Below are positions 43,936 through 55,600 of a stretch of DNA of 64,000 nucleotides, one piece after another. Position 1 is the stretch's first letter; every line of letters starts with the position of its first letter. The stretch spans positions 34,308,203-34,372,202 of the forward strand of contig OX328124.1 in NCBI GenBank assembly GCA_946811695.1, written 5' to 3'. The DNA is from Gonocerus acuteangulatus (Eukaryota; Arthropoda; Insecta; Hemiptera; Coreidae). The notes beneath the pieces are model-generated. The model was given only the letters and a program-made list of their open reading frames with translations. It was not told the origin of the DNA and did not search any database. A program made the translations under genes and the position numbers.

Positions 43936-45389
43936 TCCATCCTGTCATCCTCCCTTCTTCTCCCAGGTGAGTGGTGCCTTTCTCTACGGGTCGGTGTGGA
44001 GTGCCTTCTTCCATCCTGAATGCCCCTTCCTTCTTCTTTGTCCCTATGACTATGAGCAAGGGGAGGGCGACGAGATCTTTTCCTTCTCTCCTCCTCTTCC
44101 TCCTCCTTCCTTGAGGTGCTGGGCCTCGTGTCATCCTTCTTGGCTGTAGCCTCCCCAGCCCTCTTCTCCTCTTTACCTTTTCCTTCCGATCCCTCAGGGG
44201 TCCGGGCTTCTTGCCTTCCTTTTTCCCTATCCACTTTAGCTGCTCCCTCCTCTCTCTCCTGCATCTTCTCTTCCACAGGCACTGAATCTTCGCCTCCCCT
44301 TGCCTCTTTCCCTTTGCGGCCTCCAATCACCCTATATTTAAGACTATGAAAGCCGTAGTGCAGCATATCCCTGCCTTCCAGAAGCTTGTGGGCTGTATCC
44401 TCATCGATCCCCATAGCAAGCTGAGTGATTTTAGGCATCGAATCATCTCTACTGTACACTCTCCAGGATTCTATCCTTAAGTTCTTTGGGTTCTGAGCCC
44501 TTAGCAAATTAAGAAGCGCTTTGTCCTCTTTGTTTGTTTTAGGGAGATACACAATTAAGGTACTCCTACGAGGTAGGTCTTGCTCCTTCAGGACCTTTAA
44601 TTTGGCCCCTTCCCACGGTGTTAGCAGTGGACCATTTTCCAGGACCCAGTCAGCTGTCTCCTGGTTTGAGCATACTAGCTGTATCCAGCCGCTCTTCCAT
44701 ATGATGTCGTAGAACCGAACCTTCACCTCCCTGTCCGGTTCCTCGCCTATTTTCAATAGAAGAGCCTCCTTAATCAGTTCAAACTGCTCTCCTTCAAGTT
44801 GAACTGTGGGGTGTTCCTGACAGCAAATGCCAATCCTCACCCCTTCAAGGGCTCTCCGGTACGAGAGAGCTGGAGCCATGTCCCTCTCCCGTTCCTTTCC
44901 CTCCTGTGACTGCTGTACAGATGAGCTCAGCTTAGCCCTTTTGCTGCGCGCCACAGGAGTGGTCTCACTGGAGCGAGTCCTCTCACCCTCCTCCTCGGAT
45001 CTGCTCCTCTTCTTCTTGGTCCCATGCGTTCCCATAGGGTCCCTACACATCCTGGTAGCCTCTTCCTTGCTATACCCATGTCTTCGGAGCCAGCGAAAGC
45101 GTCTCCTAGTAGCTCCACCAAGCTTAATTTTCTTATCGCTGGTGGTAGGGGGCATGGATTTCTCCTCCCCCTTGTCCGTGTGAGTATGCTCCTCCTCCTG
45201 TACAGGTGGTGGAATTTGCATCCCCTCCGTTTCCAATTCCATATTGGCGTTCCCTTCTTCTTCAGAGGCAACCCTCTCCAGAAGGTCGAGATTGAACTCG
45301 ATCGATAGGGGCGTTAGAGCCTCCGTTGTTGTTATGTCCGAAGACAAAGATTCACTATTTAATTCCTCAATAGTTCCCACGAGAAGCAA
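43872..45389 (-). CDS. Retrotransposon ORF1 with DUF4780-like domain (505 aa)
   Basis: Acidic N-terminus, then a basic RRRFRWLRRHGYSKEEA segment near residue 95, a basic linker, and a folded region at about 180-365 (VKVRFYDIIWKSGWIQLVC, TADWVLENGPLLTPWEG, STLIVYLP, RIESWRVYSRDD). I recognise this as the DUF4780 type found in arthropod retrotransposon ORF1 proteins. The C-terminal 140 residues are Arg/Glu/Lys-rich and charged. No CCHC knuckle is present, unlike the ORF1 at 838-2163. The frame is intact and overlaps ORF2 by 64 nt. Expected role: RNA binding in the retrotransposition particle. Confidence 0.85.
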   Translation of the reverse strand: MLLVGTIEELNSESLSSDITTTEALTPLSIEFNLDLLERVASEEEGNANMELETEGMQIPPPVQEEEHTHTDKGEEKSMPPTTSDKKIKLGGATRRRFRWLRRHGYSKEEATRMCRDPMGTHGTKKKRSRSEEEGERTRSSETTPVARSKRAKLSSSVQQSQEGKERERDMAPALSYRRALEGVRIGICCQEHPTVQLEGEQFELIKEALLLKIGEEPDREVKVRFYDIIWKSGWIQLVCSNQETADWVLENGPLLTPWEGAKLKVLKEQDLPRRSTLIVYLPKTNKEDKALLNLLRAQNPKNLRIESWRVYSRDDSMPKITQLAMGIDEDTAHKLLEGRDMLHYGFHSLKYRVIGGRKGKEARGGEDSVPVEEKMQEREEGAAKVDREKGRQEARTPEGSEGKGKEEKRAGEATAKKDDTRPSTSRKEEEEEERRKRSRRPPLAHSHRDKEEGRGIQDGRRHSTPTRRERHHSPGRRREDDRMEWRTEKRRPRGSGKRSPIPRP

Positions 45390-46225
45390 GGGATCTAAAT
45401 GTCACCTGCAGCAGAGCCCCGCATACTGCAGTAAGGCAGTTCTTGAAACTGGAGGTCGCCCGGTATCCAGAGTCCGCATGGTAGGACTGAGTTCCCCTCA
45501 GCCATTCGTCCAACGGCCCATGCTGTTCCACCTTGGATTGGGGGATGTTTAATGACCATCCATGTCCTTCGCCTAGGGAAGGTGATCCTAGGTTGTGTAC
45601 TGTAGATGTCCTTAGTTTTTTGGTGTGGGGTGTGTGTAGTGTGCTGTATTTAGTGTACTGTGTGTGTGTCAGTGTTTATGTTCCCCCAACCTGGAGGGCC
45701 AGTGGCTGACTGCGGTCAAAAGACCGGGCGATGGGACCGCCACCTCCCTACGCCGTAAATACATAAAATAGTAAAGTAATATATATTATTGATGCGAATG
45801 GAATGCTCCACAACCCTATAACCGATATTTATTTTTTAGGTTCATCGTTGAAGAGGTATCTGGTCGAGAATAGAAAAAAGTGTGTTTTTCCCCAAAATTA
45901 CAGACTTTCAACAGCGGATATTTCGAAAGCTAAAGATATCTCGAAAAACTTTATTGAATAGAACTTGTAGGAAATTTAATTAGCTTTCATTTGTTATAGA
46001 ATAATCATGTCGCTAGGTCGCCGGGTTTCCGAGATATACGTGAAAATCCGAAAAATGGGACCATCTAAACCCCCTCCCCCCGGCACAAAGAAGGCTACGG
46101 GCGAGGACTTTTGATATGTTCACCTCCTATCCAGCCCAAACAAAGTTACGAAGTCAAAAATTTTGTTCCAAAAATTTCCATCTATAACTGTTCGTTGCCT
46201 GGACTGATATGTGTGTGTGTGTGGG

Positions 46226-46994
46226 TCTGTTAACACAATAGCGGCCAGAGTTTTTGTTTTTTTCGTCACGAAACTTGGTATACAGCATTCAATTAGCAAA
46301 CGATTGAACTAGTTCGTTAACCATCAAAATCGGTCCACCGGAAGGGGGATTTACCCCGAACCCAAAACACTAATTTGACCATGCCAGCCGTTATTTTTGT
46401 TATATTTCAACGAAACTTAGTATTCTTAGTGGTATTCTACAGGGAAAAATGGGTTGTAAAAATAAACTAAATCGGTTCATTTGGAGGGGGGGGGGGGGGT
46501 TACTCCGTACCCAAATTACTAATATACTCATACCGGTCGTAATTTCTGCTGTGAAACGCGGTATTCGTCGTGGATATCTCATGAGAAAGAAGTGTTGTAA
46601 AAATGAACTAAATCTTTCAATCGGAAAGGGGGGTGTACTTTATACTATATTTCAATAGAACTAGCCCGCCGGACGTAGGTTCGCAATGCCGCCGCTAGGA
46701 GCGCTTTCTACCACTAGGGGGACTGTATCCTGTTCGAGCGTCAGTTCAAAAGACGAAAATATGAAGTGTATTTATTTAGTAGTGTAGTGGGTACCATGTA
46801 TAAACATAGCTCTGGAAGCAAATTAATTACAAAATTAATAACTGAACAGTTTCTCATTACAAAAGTAAAAGAGATCTATTCATGTTTTTATTTTATTTAT
46901 ATAGGCCCTTTTAAGCAAATTATTTAGTAATGCAGTCTACAATACCCAAATTCTGAGGTAAATGCTTAGTTATGCAGCTGCTGCGTGACGGACT
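46226..46994 (+). repeat. R-B repeat family, copy 3
   Basis: From TCTGTTAACACAATAGCGG (after a TG tract) to the GCAGCTGCTGCGTGACGG hairpin end. Fewer internal 120-bp units than copy 1, so copies differ by unit number. Confidence 0.85.
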
Positions 46995-48029
46995 TTTATA
47001 TTTGTAACTTGTTCCTCTAAGAGGCACCAGAAAGGTTTTGTAACATGTAAGGACGAAATTAAGTTGGTGCAGCCGTATCGTGAAGTTTTTATTATTTCTT
47101 TGATGAGTGGTCATAAGAGCTTCAGTCAAAAAAATAATTTCTCAGGAGAGTAAAGCAAAGTTCCTTAATACCAGGAAGGAAGTTATAAACTTTACTTTAT
47201 CAATTGGTATAGCTGGCCCATTTTTAAAGTTTGGCTTAAGACCTTCATACCAACCGGTAGCTGTGATTTTGTGCTATAATACTACCCATAATCTCCAAAT
47301 GCTCAAAAATGACGTAAGCCCTTATGACCATGCAAAAAAGATTTGACTTTCCGCTTAGCACGAAAATTCGATGATGTTTTATATGTTCTTTTTTTATTTT
47401 TGGTATGTTTTGAGATTTTGTAGTGTATTTATTATTATATAATTTTTGTCAAATTACAATTGGATTGGCCAGGCTGTATTTGTTATAAATAATAAATAAA
47501 TAAAATCTCAAAACCACAGAATGTTTTTTGTTGTTATGCTTCTAATCAATAATTATAATTATTTATAGGTAATTGTTCATTGTGTAGGTACAGTAGTATG
47601 TGGCCGATGCTGATTGGTGGAATTGTAAGAGATGAGAAGAACATTTAGAAGAGAAGAAGCAGACCAGTACACACTTTTCATAATATTTTGATCACACTAA
47701 TAACTCTGTACATTCTCTTATCTGATACAATTGCATCACTCAACAGCGATAAAGTGAGACAATAGTGTGCTTCCTTTTGATGGAAGTGCTTGTTAATAAT
47801 TTCGTTCGAACCTCAGCAGAGTAGAAAATTATGTTATTTTGCTTTCTATCACCTTTCTATTTTTGCTAAAAAGTGAAATTGGTAATCTGTTGTTCCTGTT
47901 AAAGTAATTTAAATGTCTGGTCGGATGAAATCTTCAAGAAAATCGACATTCACGACAATAGAGCATAAAACAACTGGTTTCGAGATGTACTAGAATATAT
48001 CCGAAAATCCCAAGAAAAATCTACTTTTT
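46995..48029. other. No recognisable gene
   Basis: The 79-codon frame at 47107-47346 (+) has no recognised domain. An AATAAATAAATAAA stretch lies near 47486-47502. Otherwise featureless AT-rich DNA. Confidence 0.45.
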
Positions 48030-48260
48030 TTTCCATATGTCTCGACAACGGCTATAGACATGGCCATGAAAATGGTTTCATTAGATTCACCAAGTCCAAT
48101 TACTTATAAAATGTGTACCTGGAAGTCTAGTAACGCAAAAACATAAGCGTTACGATTTTTTTTTTTTTCAAGCAAATCTTGTTCAGTGAACCATGTAACA
48201 GTGGACGATTCTGCTGGTTAACTAACTTGACATTTGAAATCATCTCTTGGACGTAGCAAA
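48030..48260 (-). repeat. R-A fragment
   Basis: Inverted R-A words: GTCTCGACAACGGCTATAG, ATGGTTTCATTAG, ACATAAGCGTTACGATTTTT and TGCTGGTTAACTAACTTGAC. Confidence 0.75.
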
Positions 48261-48522
48261 CACCAGACGAGACCTCGACTAAGATCGTGATATGGACGAT
48301 CATTTTTATGTAATTTGGATGAAAAAAAGTCGGTGCCATGTCATACCTCAACCGACCGTCGTCACGTGCACTGATTGGGTAGGTACTGTTGGCGAGCGTT
48401 TTCGACATTCTCAAACCAGGGTCGATTTAGTGCTCATAGACATTACGTAACCTAAAAAGATTCGCGCAACACAGAATTAGTGTACCTTTCTTAATACGAT
48501 GCTTCTTAAACATCAAAACTTG

Positions 48523-48736
48523 GAGGCCCGGTGGGCGTGAGTGTTAAGGGATCAGCACTTAACACTCCGTTAACACGCCAAGGGTCGTGGGTTCGATTCG
48601 CTCTAGGAGTGGTGGATTTCTTTGAAAAAAGAAAAGGCTTCAGCCCTATCCTGGCTAGAAAAGGGTGGTAACCTATTGAAAAGCCGATCTAAAATTCTGA
48701 GTTAATTATAATGGACGTTAAAATTTAAATAAACAT
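48523..48736 (+). mobile_element. tRNA-derived SINE, complete copy
   Basis: Head GGAGGCCCGGTGGGCGTGAG, GTTAAGGGATCAGC (A-box-like), AGGGTCGTGGGTTCGATTCG (B box GGTTCGATTC). Body GAAAAGGCTTCAGCCCTATC, GGCTAGAAAAGGGTGGTAAC. Tail TAATGGACGTTAAAATTTAAA. B box position relative to the A box fits a Pol III promoter. It lies just upstream of SMIM14. Confidence 0.85.
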
Positions 48737-48749
48737 CGAACCATCTAAT

Positions 48750-48905
48750 GAAATGCTCAAGGTTCGATCCGCCCTAATTTTGGATGATTTTTCTTTCGTT
48801 AACCAATAAGACACTACTCCTGCGCTGCCTAGAAACACGGTGACCTTGAGACAATCCGTCTCAAGAAGGTCAAGTAATCCATAAACAATAGTGATACTAC
48901 ATTTC
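48750..48905 (+). mobile_element. Related SINE fragment
   Basis: GCTCAAGGTTCGATCCGCCC (B-box-like), then a T-rich link, ACCAATAAGACACTACTCC, GCCTAGAAACACGGTGACC and CAATCCGTCTCAAGAAGG. It follows the previous SINE directly with a similar layout but diverged sequence. Confidence 0.55.
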
Positions 48906-49079
48906 TCACTTGTTATAACAATTATAATACAAAACGTAAATTTGTTTGTTTTTACTTAACTAAAAAAACTGAACTGTCTGAATTCTAATGAATCGTGTTG
49001 TTTAGAAGCTATGTTGTGCATTATAGAATTTGTTTTCAATTGTAAAAATTAAAGAAATTGAGATTGCTAATTCAAGGCG

Positions 49080-49278
49080 AGAAACGGACCAATGGGAGAG
49101 CGATGTGTCGAGCCTATAGTCAAGAGGAGCACCAATGAGAATTTAACAAGTCTATCCCATCCCGTCAGCTGTGAGGTAAACATAAATACTTGTCTCTTCT
49201 GTCATTTGGCCATTTTACCTTTAATGTTTTGAGAGTGTCCCCGTTTTGCAAATTCTTTTTGGATTACTTTTTATATAA
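49080..49278 (+). promoter_or_regulatory. SMIM14: Probable SMIM14 promoter and non-coding exon 1
   Basis: Less AT-rich than its surroundings, with ACCAATGGGAG and ACCAATGAGAA (CCAAT-type boxes) at about 49089 and 49132. A splice donor GTGAGT at 49279 follows ATATAA. The next acceptor (TTTTTCAG at 49505-49512) opens the first coding exon. Placement of exon 1 is inferred from the donor and the lack of an upstream ATG in frame. The transcription start is not defined. Confidence 0.5.
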
Positions 49279-49524
49279 GTGAGTATGCAAGGTTATATGT
49301 GAAATTTAGATTCATTCTAGGACCGTTTTAATATCTCGGTGTGACGTTTCTCTTAATTAATTTCTGTCTGAAAGATTTTCTTCTGTGTTGATTGACACTT
49401 GACTATGTTAGGCGTATAAACTTGATAACGTTGTTATTGTTCAAGGGGGGCATAAATAAAATTGTTTTATTTTGAAGCTTGGCCTACTAAGAATAAGCTT
49501 TGCCTTTTTCAGGAATTTATAGAA

Positions 49525-50882
49525 ATGTCTGAGGATCTCTGTGAAAACATCTGGAGCCATGAAATGGCTATGAGGCGACTCCTTTTATTGGTATGTTACA
49601 AACAAATCTTCTGGGATGTATTTTTTATTTGTATGATATTGATAAATTTTGTTTAATTTTCAGCTTAGGCAATCACAATCACAGTGCAATGACATTGAAT
49701 GCTTTCAGCCAAGTAAGTACATTGCTGATACTTTAATAACTACAACTTATAAATATAGATGGATAATTTGTATTTCAATTTGCTTCACCTTATCCAGGTC
49801 AGCCAAATCATGGTGATGATAATTTCATGATGATAACTCTATGTTGGATGGTTGTCGCTTTCTTGCTGTACTTTATGCGCCCTTCATCGATACGCAATAA
49901 AGAGAGCGATTTGAAGCCTCATAATGCAGGGAATGTAAGTTGTTTACTGCTGACCTTAATAACATAACTTTTGTAATAGCGTATTTAGGTTAGAATTGTT
50001 ATCTTACTTGTAACTTGAGGTGGCCTAATGTCCCATTGTTGACGAGGATAATCTTATGAACCAAACATTCTTTATTTCATATGGAATCAAACAGATGTCT
50101 CTTACAGATAGCTCCGGGTCTGTTGCCAAGACCACATCGAGTTACTTTGAAGTATCTTTCGTCATTTTGGTACTTACGGATTAGGTTACAGGTTCTTTGC
50201 AGTTTACCTATTAATTCTTTCCAGGTTATCTAAGGTTAGACACCATATTATATAAATACAGTAATGAAAAGTTAATATAATAATGAAAAGTATTTAAAAT
50301 CTCTGCAATCACTACTAAAAGTAACATTTTATGACTACTATATTTATATAATATGGTTTCTAACTAACCGTTAGGTAACCTGTATTTGTAAGTAATACTT
50401 TTAGGCTTGTAAAGCATAAATGAAAATAATCAGAATATATTTCAGTAAGCAATATTTATTAATAAAAAGGTTAATATTATAAAAATCAATGGTAATTGTG
50501 AGGTTTAAGGGCTTCCTCGCCGATTTTTTTTTGTCTGGTGGCTCTATAACATATTTATATCTTATATTTATTTCGCATTATAGGCATACTCGCTAAGCTC
50601 GCTCAAGAAGATATCAAAACTCTAGTCAATCCAACTCGCTAAAATTAATAGAATTCTATTAATTTTTGCGAGTTGAAAACTAAGTTAATTAGCTTAGTTT
50701 TGAAGGCCAGCAACAACCAATAGAAATGCGAATGGTTATGCACATGCACTGAATCACTGTTGTAATCACTACAGATACTTCACAGGTAACTGGATTTGCT
50801 CTTCGCAAACAGACCCCTGAATTTTTATTATCATACCTTGGCTTTAAGAGCCTGTAAAATTGATTTAGGCTTCTTTTACAAG

Positions 50883-50931
<49 letters not shown>

Positions 50932-52559
50932 TATACATACATACATACATACCCACACACATACATATTTGAGGTGTAGATAGATAGTTAGCCAACAAGG
51001 TGATAAGCAGTCATGGAATAGTTGGGATTCGGCTTGGAAATCATCAATAGGATTTTTGTAAAGGTCTGAATTTTGGCTACTCTTCGGTAGCCTTTGTTAG
51101 CTAAAATACAAAATACAAATGCAGACTTAATAAATAGAATAATTAAACGAATAAAGAAATATCAGATCTACAAATACAAATCACAAGAACATTTTTTGTC
51201 AGAACATTATAAACAGGCAAGTGAACAAAAGTTTTTTCCCCATAGAACTTCGTTCAGAGTATGGACAGAAGTTCTAAGAAAAAATGATTGTTCAATTACC
51301 TGTTTACAATGTTCTGTTACTTATGTTAACTAAAAATGTTCTTATAAGTGATTTGTATTTGTTAATTTACCATACTTCTTTGATGGTTTAATTATTTTGT
51401 TTAATAATTATGGATTTGTGTTTTGTCTTTTAGCTGACAAAGGCTACCAAAGAGTAGCCAAAACGTCCTGAATAAACATTTTTACAAAAATTGTATTGAT
51501 GTTTTTCGAGCCCAATCCAAACTATTCCGACTGCTCATAAATACGTATAGTGTCTATATATATTATTGCTGCGCCTTCATTTTTTGTTTTTCCAGTGGTG
51601 TCCACTTTGAGTAAACACTATTTTTGCCAGGGTCCAATCTCTGTTTCTTCTAATGGACATGGCCCTACTGGTTGTAGGTTGGGGCTATAAGTATTTTTAT
51701 TTATAACATTTTTCCCTGAAAGGGATAAAACATGTAGGGAAGGTAATATATTTGTGAAATCATATTGATCTTCCACCTGTTTCTATATTTATATTTCTTC
51801 TGGGCCATGTACAAACTCATATGGGGACTTTAGACGTGGCCCTTATGGCAGAAGGTTTGACTTTCTGTATTTAGGCTGTACTCATTGTTTTTAATAGTGT
51901 CCCTGAAGAGGCATCAAAGTGGATGTGAAACTGGTAGGGCGATTTTAATAAAAATGATATGTAAAAATGTTTTATGGTTTGACCTTCTGTATATTTTATG
52001 AAAATGTTGAAAATGATATTGGAGTTTACCCAGTTTTGATGCTGTTGAGCACATGGTTTTTGCTAGACGTCTCTCCAACTTCTTCTGATGTAATGTTTCT
52101 TTGATAGGTTGTCAACAGAGAAATGAGTGAAATAAATATACTTATTTCAATTTAGGTTTAGTTTAATTTCTTACGTACTTGATCGAGTAAGCTTCTTATT
52201 CAATAAAATTTTAATTATGTACTCCGGTCAAAGAGAGAGGAGGTAATACAAATATAAGTCGAATATATATAAAATTCCATTCCAGTTTAAAATAAATTAT
52301 CTCTTTTCTCCCGCTGCAGATAAAACAAAGAATTACTCTTGTTTTAATACTGAGAAATCATTGAATCCATATAAAAACTTTCTTCAGACATGAGAAATGA
52401 ATTATTTCCTTGTAATCTACTGTATAAAAACTTCGATTGAGGTCAGTCTGATATTGACAATCGTGGCTCTTGTTATCTAATGGTCCTCTCGACTCATCCC
52501 AAAATACACAACAATTATTATTTTAATTTGTTTATTTTGTATGCACATATATGTGTGTT

Positions 52560-52631
<72 letters not shown>

Positions 52632-55600
52632 GCGGGAACATTTTCTTCAGTAATAATGAATAAGACTCCACCTTTGATCTTCTACAGCTTTAATAATTTG
52701 TTCAATTATTGAGACAAAAAGAAAATAATAATGGGTTTATTTCCAAATATTTACATATATCAATAATTCGTTATTTTATAAAGATCTTTATTTTATAAAG
52801 ATTCTTTATTTGATAAAGATTCTTTATTTTATAAAGATTCCTTATTTTATAAAGATCTTTTTTTTTTAAATTATATTTACAGTTTCTTAATAAATTATCC
52901 TATAATTTAAATATTATCAATAGATAATTAGTAAAATAGTACTGATTAAGGGGAAAAATCTAGTTGAATAAAAAGAAAAATGAACTTATTTTATAATAAT
53001 AAAATAAAGCTGTTCTTCTTGAATGTCTTCTTGCCAATAATGCATTTTTAGAAAATAGCACCTTTTATCATCCCTTCCATGTCAATCTACCGAATATGCA
53101 AATCCGAGCAAACATCCATTGACGAAGTAATGTATTGAAAAATGGTCTTATTCGATACTTTATTTAAGGCATTAAAGGCTATTCTAAAGGGGTTAGAGTT
53201 GCCAGAATTTGCAGCAAGCCGTATCATCCACAATCCAAGAACAAAGTCCCGAATCTGAAAAACCAAATTTTGCATATTCGATAGTTTGAAATGGTAGGGA
53301 TGACATGGAACCTCAGCCAGTAATGAGCTACAGTCCCTGCTCTTGGTGGTTGCACCCAGAGTTTTTCTGTATTTATTTATATAATAAAATTGTAACGGAC
53401 CGCTGTCTGTAAATGGAAGATATATGAGAAAAAATATAGGTGCCCTTTATCAAGGCAATAGCAACAAAAACAATGATTGTTAGAATTTTTCCGTGTTTGT
53501 GCGCGCTAATCTCAGAAATGGCTTATACTATTTAGATACGGGTTTCACTAATATATTGTGGTCAGCTTCACTTAAAATTTGGTGTTTGTTTCATGTAAAT
53601 CGGTTCATAAAGAAAAAAGTTATACCAATGTAAAGAATCATGTCGAACATATGATGTTTTTTGCACGGTCAGCTTTATGTGGCTCTGTCACGTCTTAGCA
53701 ATCCTAGCAGCCTGTATGCGTTGATCCCCGATGGCTATACGTATAATATTGTGTAAAGAGAAGCATTACTGTAAAGTAGATTTTTTTAAATACCCAAATG
53801 ATGGTGCTAATAAACCAAAAGATACATCCAAGAAATGCTTCCCAAAGTCACTATTCCATGCGAACGATGTGGCTAGTCTACTATATGTAAAATGCCTCTA
53901 CTGTAACAATATTGAAAATGCAACAAAAAATTGAACTTTTCCGTGTATATAAATTAGAGCATTATAGTCATATAAATGATTAGCTAAATAGCTAAGGCCC
54001 GGTGCACACTGAAGAAAATGGTTTCAGGAAACTGGTTTTGTGAAACTCAAGTTGCTTGCAACCGATAGATAAAAAACCATAGGTTGGTACACACAGAGTT
54101 TCATGAAATTCGTTAAATTGGATTCATGAAATTCGTAAAATGCTTTCATGAAACCCGGTTTCATGTAAATATGCATGCAGTAACTTGAGTTTCATGAAAC
54201 CGGTTATAAATATTCAATTTTTTGTTGCATTTTCAAAATTGTTACAGTAGAGGCAGTTTACATATAAAGTGGCAGTAGACTAGCCACTTCGTCCGCATGG
54301 AATAGTGACTCAGTGTGCACCGAGGCCTAGTTGATTCAATTAAAGGTGCAATATCTGTTGTGTTAAAATAATAGGGAAGGTATTTTCATGATTAATGTAC
54401 AAGAATGATTGTATGCTTGAGAATATGCACTAATATGAGAGAGGAGGTGTATGGTTATGATTTGTTTAGACATTATCTATTTATTTTATTAATAGTTTAT
54501 CGCAACTCTAGCGACTAAGCGGCATCAATAAAGATTTAGGAAATATGTATGTCAATGTTGTCAGCGTTAAAACAAAATATACAAATTTGAACCACCGTTA
54601 TTTTCGGTCTCTAGGGGTTCTGAAACGCGAAATTTTCTTGTCGGCACTTCCGGATTGTTTCATTGTATCAACCTTATAAGCAGGGTTCCTCCCTATGGGG
54701 GAGGGAGGAACCGCGCTAAAAGAAGAAATGAATAGTCGAAAAAAATCTATTTATCTATTTATACATTGATCATAATTCAAAGAAGAAATTATCTATTAAA
54801 AAACAAAAAGTTTGCTGCCCAAATTCAGTGTTTTTTTAAATATACACCATACTTATCAATCCTTCTAAAATTTATTTCAGTGGGTTAAAAAGAAATTTTT
54901 AATATTTTAAAAATTTCTGAGAAAATAAATTTTTGTAACAAGTTTCATCAAAAATAATTTGTAGGGACATTAAAATTATTAATTTTATTTTATTATATGC
55001 ACAATTATCTGTATAGTTTAGAACCTAAATTGAGTGAAATAATTTCTGAAATATTGATATGGAGCTGCATACCTCTCATTTATATGATAGTTCAATATTC
55101 ACAAGGAATCTAATAAATAGATTCCACAAAACAGAATAAGAAAAAAAAACAGGCATAAAAACTGTATTAGTAGACAAGAAGAGTTTTGAATTCTTCTTAT
55201 TTTTTCTTATCCCATTCAAGACTGATAGCCAATTTTGAGACAACGGGCCAGCATGCCCATGGCCTGATAACCACTTTCGCAACAAGGCCATTTCTTTGGT
55301 CAAAGCCATCACTGTGACAGCTTTTTGCGATATCTAGCAGTATGCTTTCTGAGCTCTAGTCACTCTTGTATTTGCTAGAGTTCATAAAAATGGCGTTTAA
55401 ACCTATTGATTAGACCTGGTCACTGTGCATAGTTAAGGGGAACTCTGAAGGGCCTTATCTGTGTTAGAGATCATGTTCCGTATACATTATACCAACACCG
55501 AAATATTTTTCTTGATATTATTTTTAAAAATATAAATCAAACAATTTAGAAAAAAAAAATGAAAATGTTGAGATTTGTTATCGTTCAGCTTATCTGTCGT

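Larger units (their letters stand above)
41388..45756 (-). mobile_element. R1/LOA-like non-LTR retrotransposon, internally deleted
   Basis: Flanked by the 14-bp duplication AAATACATAAAATA (41374-41387 and 45757-45770), so the 5' end is complete. In order on the minus strand: a leader (45756-45390), ORF1 with a DUF4780-like region, ORF2 with EN and RT, then a deletion, then the C-terminal cysteine motif and a 3' UTR. The composition is distinctly GC-richer than the flanks. The EN start, RT motifs and cysteine motif fit the R1/LOA side of non-LTR elements. Clade placement is tentative. Confidence 0.9.
40903..46206. mobile_element. TIR/foldback element (CAGTCCAGGC ends) carrying a retrotransposon
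   Basis: Left end CAGTCCAGGC (40903), right end GCCTGGACTG (46206). Both arms contain AAAGTTTTTCGAGATATCTTTAG, TTTTGGGGAAAAA-ACACTTTT, CATTCCATTCGC and TTTACTATTTTATGTATTT in inverted order. The right arm holds about 220 bp (45965-46190) missing from the left. The interior between 41108 and 41380 is unique. The retrotransposon at 41388-45756 splits the right inner arm. Flanks are TA/TG microsatellite. No transposase is seen. Confidence 0.8.

Noticed and set aside
43880..45552. Several plus-strand frames opposite the retrotransposon ORF1
   Set aside because: Antisense shadows of the GC-rich ORF1. Ser/Leu/Pro-rich composition and no recognised domain.
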